From Burkholderiales bacterium (GTDB taxonomy: Bacteria; Pseudomonadota; Gammaproteobacteria; Burkholderiales; Burkholderiaceae_C), in the NCBI GenBank assembly GCA_011390055.1, contig JAABTC010000003.1:1-18828 (forward strand): a stretch of 18,828 nt of DNA, read 5' to 3'. Positions within the stretch are counted from its first letter, which is position 1. Each line of letters opens with the position of its first letter. The notes under the pieces were generated by a model. That model saw nothing but the letters and a program-made list of their open reading frames with translations. It did not search any database and was not told where the DNA came from. Below, piece after piece: positions 16,610 to 18,828 of this stretch. Made by a program: the position numbers and the translations under genes.

Positions 16610-17776
16610 ATGACCCTTGCGATCACCCCCCTCGCCTCCCGCCCGCCGCTGGCCGTTTCGGCTGTGCTGCTGGCCGCTGCACTGGCTTCGAGCGGCTGCT
16701 CGACCCTCGAGGGCTTCCTCGCCGGCGACAAGGTCGACTACCGCAGCCAGTCGGCCAAGACCGCGCCGCTGGAAGTGCCGCCCGACCTGACGCAGTTGCA
16801 GCGCGAGGGCCGCTACCAGCCGCAAGGCAGCGGTACGGTCAGCGCCAGCAGTTTCGGCAGCGCCGCGCCCGTTGCGCCCGGCGCCGCCACGCCGGTCAGC
16901 ACCGTGGCGCCCAACGCGATCGGCAACATGCGGCTGGTGCGCGAAGGCAACCAGCGCTGGCTGGTCGTGCCGATGCCGGCCGAACAGCTGTGGCCGCAGT
17001 TGCGTTCGTTCTGGCAGGAGCGCGGTTTCACGCTGGCCGTCGACAACCCGGAAGCCGGCGTGATGGAGACCGACTGGGCCGAGAACCGCGCCAAGATTCC
17101 GCAGGACATCATCCGACGCACCGTGGGCCGCATCCTCGACTCGCTGTACGACACCGGCGAGCGCGACCGCTTTCGCATCCGCGTGGAGCGCACGCCCGCG
17201 GGCAGCGATGTCTTCATCAGCCACCGCGGCATGATCGAGGTCTACACCACCGACCGCAAGGAACAGACGACCTGGACCAGCCGCCCGAGCGACCCGCAGC
17301 TCGAGGCCGAGTTCCTGTCGCGCCTGATGGTCAAGCTGGGCGCGAAGGAAGACGTGGCGCGCACGGTCGCCAGCGCCCCGGCCGCGCCAGTGGCCGCTGC
17401 GCCCCGCGCGCGGATCCTGCCGGGCCAGCCCGCAGCCACGCTGCAGGTCGATGAAGGCTTCGACCGGGCCTGGCGCCGCGTCGGGCTGACGCTCGACCGC
17501 AGCGGCTTCACGGTGGAAGACCGCGACCGTGCCGGTGGCTTGTACTTCGTGCGCTACGTCGACCCGAAAGACGCCGCCACCGCCGAGCCCGGCTTCTTCG
17601 CCAAGCTGTTCAGCTTCGGCCGCTCCGACCCGGCCAAGGCGCCCGCGCGCTACCGCATCGCCGTCAAGGGCGCAGGCGAGAGCACGCAGGTGTCGGTGCA
17701 AAACGCGCAAGGCGGGCCGGAGAACGGTGCCGTCGGTCAGCGCATCGTTGCGCTGCTGGTCGATGACCTGAAGTAA
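16610..17776 (+). CDS. bamC: Outer membrane protein assembly factor BamC (lipoprotein)
   Basis: This lipoprotein subunit of the BAM complex, which inserts beta-barrel proteins into the outer membrane, has 388 residues. The signal peptide ends LASSGC, with the lipid-attachment Cys at position 30. It is followed by the extended N-terminal stretch GDKVDYRSQSAKTAPLEVPP (39-58), the conserved part that in E. coli BamC contacts BamD. Two helix-grip domains follow, about 105-250 (RWLVVPMPAEQLWPQLRSFW) and about 268-388. A Pro/Ala-rich linker (252-266) joins them. ATG 16610 starts the signal peptide; no Shine-Dalgarno is seen. The position after dapA is the usual one for this gene in gamma- and betaproteobacteria. 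It is longer than E. coli BamC (344 residues), mainly through low-complexity linkers. Confidence 0.9.
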   Translation: MTLAITPLASRPPLAVSAVLLAAALASSGCSTLEGFLAGDKVDYRSQSAKTAPLEVPPDLTQLQREGRYQPQGSGTVSASSFGSAAPVAPGAATPVSTVAPNAIGNMRLVREGNQRWLVVPMPAEQLWPQLRSFWQERGFTLAVDNPEAGVMETDWAENRAKIPQDIIRRTVGRILDSLYDTGERDRFRIRVERTPAGSDVFISHRGMIEVYTTDRKEQTTWTSRPSDPQLEAEFLSRLMVKLGAKEDVARTVASAPAAPVAAAPRARILPGQPAATLQVDEGFDRAWRRVGLTLDRSGFTVEDRDRAGGLYFVRYVDPKDAATAEPGFFAKLFSFGRSDPAKAPARYRIAVKGAGESTQVSVQNAQGGPENGAVGQRIVALLVDDLK

Positions 17777-17778
17777 GG
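17775..17778 (+). promoter_or_regulatory. Ribosome binding site overlapping the bamC stop, fixing a TTG start
   Basis: AAGG begins within the bamC TAA stop codon and lies 6 nt before TTG 17785. There is no ATG or GTG option between the bamC stop and the conserved N-terminus of the hydrolase. Confidence 0.6.
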
Positions 17779-17784
17779 CTGCAT

Positions 17785-18582
17785 TTGCTGCGATTCTGCA
17801 GCCTGGGCAGCGGCAGCAGCGGCAATGCGACGCTGGTCGAAGGGCTGTCTGCGGACGGCGGGCGCCCCACCCGGCTGTTGATCGATTGCGGACTCGGCCC
17901 GCGCCAGCTCGCCGCGCGCCTGGCCTTGCGCGGCCTGGCCCCCACCGACCTCGACGCGGTGTTCGTGACCCACGAGCACAGCGACCACACTGCGGGCGTG
18001 CTGGCCCTGCAGCGCCGCTTCGGCGTGGCCGTGTGGGCCAGCGCCGGCACCTGGGAGCACGTGCGCGCCCGCGCGCCCGAGCCTCCGGCTTGCCACATCG
18101 CCCGTCCCGGCGTTGCGATCCACGTCGGCGGCCTGTGCCTGCGGCCCTTCAGCGTGCCCCACGACGCCAGCGAGCCGCTGCAACTGGTGGTCGGCGACGG
18201 CCGGCATTGCGTCGGCATCCTGACCGACATCGGCGAGCCGACCGACGCCGTCGCACAGGCGCTGCAGGCCTGCGATGCCTTGCTGCTCGAGACCAACCAC
18301 GACCCGGACCTGCTGGCCGCCAGCGCCTACCCGCCCTGGCTGCAGCGCCGCATCGCCGGGCCGCGCGGCCACCTGGCCAACCGTCAGGCCGCCGACCTGC
18401 TCGACCGCTGCCGCCACAACGCGCTGCGCCACGTGATCGCGGCGCACTTGAGCGTGCGCAACAACCGGCCTGACCTGGCGCTGGCCGCGCTGGCCGGTGC
18501 ACTCAGCCCGGGCGTGGTGGGTGGCACCCGGCTGCGCGTGGCCGATGCCGACGCCGGATGCGACTGGGTGGCCATGGACTGA
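17785..18582 (+). CDS. YycJ-like metallo-beta-lactamase-fold metal-dependent hydrolase
   Basis: This cytoplasmic MBL-fold hydrolase of 265 residues has the usual length for the YycJ/WalJ group. The N-terminus LRFCSLGSGSSGNATLVEG is the family hallmark. Metal ligands are the HEHSDH motif (63-68), His126 in VPHD, Asp148 in LTDIG and His221 in AHLS. ETNHD (169-173) and RGHLANRQAADL (about 194-205) are further family signatures. Some relatives act as nucleases or in cell-wall stress control; the substrate of this one is not known. The start is TTG 17785 with AAGG 6 nt upstream overlapping the bamC stop, so it is probably co-transcribed and coupled with bamC. The next feature downstream is convergent. 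Confidence 0.9.
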   Translation: MLRFCSLGSGSSGNATLVEGLSADGGRPTRLLIDCGLGPRQLAARLALRGLAPTDLDAVFVTHEHSDHTAGVLALQRRFGVAVWASAGTWEHVRARAPEPPACHIARPGVAIHVGGLCLRPFSVPHDASEPLQLVVGDGRHCVGILTDIGEPTDAVAQALQACDALLLETNHDPDLLAASAYPPWLQRRIAGPRGHLANRQAADLLDRCRHNALRHVIAAHLSVRNNRPDLALAALAGALSPGVVGGTRLRVADADAGCDWVAMD

Positions 18583-18622
18583 TGGCTGCCGATTGCGAGG
18601 CAGCGCGCAGGCCGCGGGCGTG

Positions 18623-18644
18623 AAAAAGCCGCCCGAAGGCGGCT
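18623..18644 (-). terminator. Intrinsic terminator of the right-edge minus-strand gene
   Basis: On the minus strand AGCCGCC, a TTCG tetraloop and GGCGGCT are followed by five T. It is a textbook rho-independent terminator, about 20 nt after the TAA stop at 18665. It faces the end of the MBL hydrolase gene; no T-tract is present for the plus strand. Confidence 0.92.
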
Positions 18645-18664
18645 CGTGAAGCGGCAGGAGCCGA

Positions 18665-18828
18665 TTACTTCTTGACGGTATCGGCTGTCTTGGCCGCAGC
18701 GTCCTTGGCAGCGTCGACGGCCTTGCCGGCGGCGTCCTTCATCGCGTCGGCAGCGGCGGAAGCGGCACCGGTCATCGCGGCGGCACCGGCGTTCACGCTG
18801 GCGCTGGCGGCCGCGGTGACGGCGGAAG
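18665..18828 (-). CDS. Ala/Lys-rich LEA-like hypothetical protein, C-terminal part only
   Basis: Only the last 53 codons are inside the window; the start is beyond the right edge. About 24 of the 53 residues are alanine, with regularly spaced Lys and Asp and no aromatic residue or cysteine. The final 25 residues run MKDAAGKAVDAAKDAAAKTA then DTVKK. The repeated D-A-A-x-K spacing gives an amphipathic helix like the 11-residue repeats of group 3 LEA proteins and some small periplasmic stress proteins. The reading frame is supported by the TAA stop followed at once by a strong terminator. The function is unknown. An alanine/lysine-rich histone H1-like tail is an alternative. Confidence 0.7.
   Translation of the reverse strand, partial: SAVTAAASASVNAGAAAMTGAASAAADAMKDAAGKAVDAAKDAAAKTADTVKK

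Overview
This is an 18.8 kb chromosomal window from a GC-rich bacterium, most probably a betaproteobacterium of the order Burkholderiales. The evidence is the very high GC content with GC-rich third codon positions, a Bug-family (TctC) solute-binding protein, the dapA-bamC-MBL hydrolase order, the gene for ParC as a separate topoisomerase IV subunit, and a palindromic repeat of the REP type. The genus (for example the Rubrivivax/Leptothrix/Methylibium group) is a guess. No tRNA, rRNA, CRISPR array, insertion sequence or prophage gene was seen. Genes are tightly packed and no gene-free stretch exceeds about 160 bp.

Left part (1-5516, minus strand). A Tat-exported Bug-type binding protein gene lies upstream of a three-gene operon read towards the left edge. 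The operon encodes a GltD-like FAD/NADPH oxidoreductase fused to a two-cluster ferredoxin domain, then the fused gamma-alpha subunit and the beta subunit (cut by the window edge) of a 2-oxoacid:ferredoxin oxidoreductase of the KorAB type. KorAB here has no ferredoxin subunit of its own, so the fused oxidoreductase probably supplies the electron wire between the 2-oxoacid oxidation and NAD(P)(H).

Middle part (5585-13567). The two topoisomerase IV genes, parC and parE, are both on the minus strand but about 3.6 kb apart. Between them are a class V aminotransferase (minus), a WYL-domain transcription regulator (minus), a divergent conserved hypothetical gene with a degenerate HNH-like segment (plus), and an intergenic REP-like palindrome. 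The regulator and the hypothetical gene share a control region carrying two perfect palindromes.

Right part (13632-18828). Divergent from parE is an MFS transporter gene overlapped by a 47-codon single-span membrane protein gene, which is itself overlapped by a TTG-started methyltransferase gene. A promoter then precedes dapA (lysine/peptidoglycan precursor synthesis), bamC (outer-membrane assembly lipoprotein) and a YycJ-like metallo-beta-lactamase-fold hydrolase that also starts with TTG. At the right edge is the C-terminus of an Ala/Lys-rich, LEA-like protein on the minus strand, followed by a classical intrinsic terminator.

Most of the window is ordinary chromosomal content. The points most worth a second look are the Kor operon with its built-in ferredoxin reductase, the WYL/HNH-like pair between parE and parC, the overlapping small membrane protein, and the apparently leaderless parE and MFS starts. 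I do not see a clear new multi-gene system.
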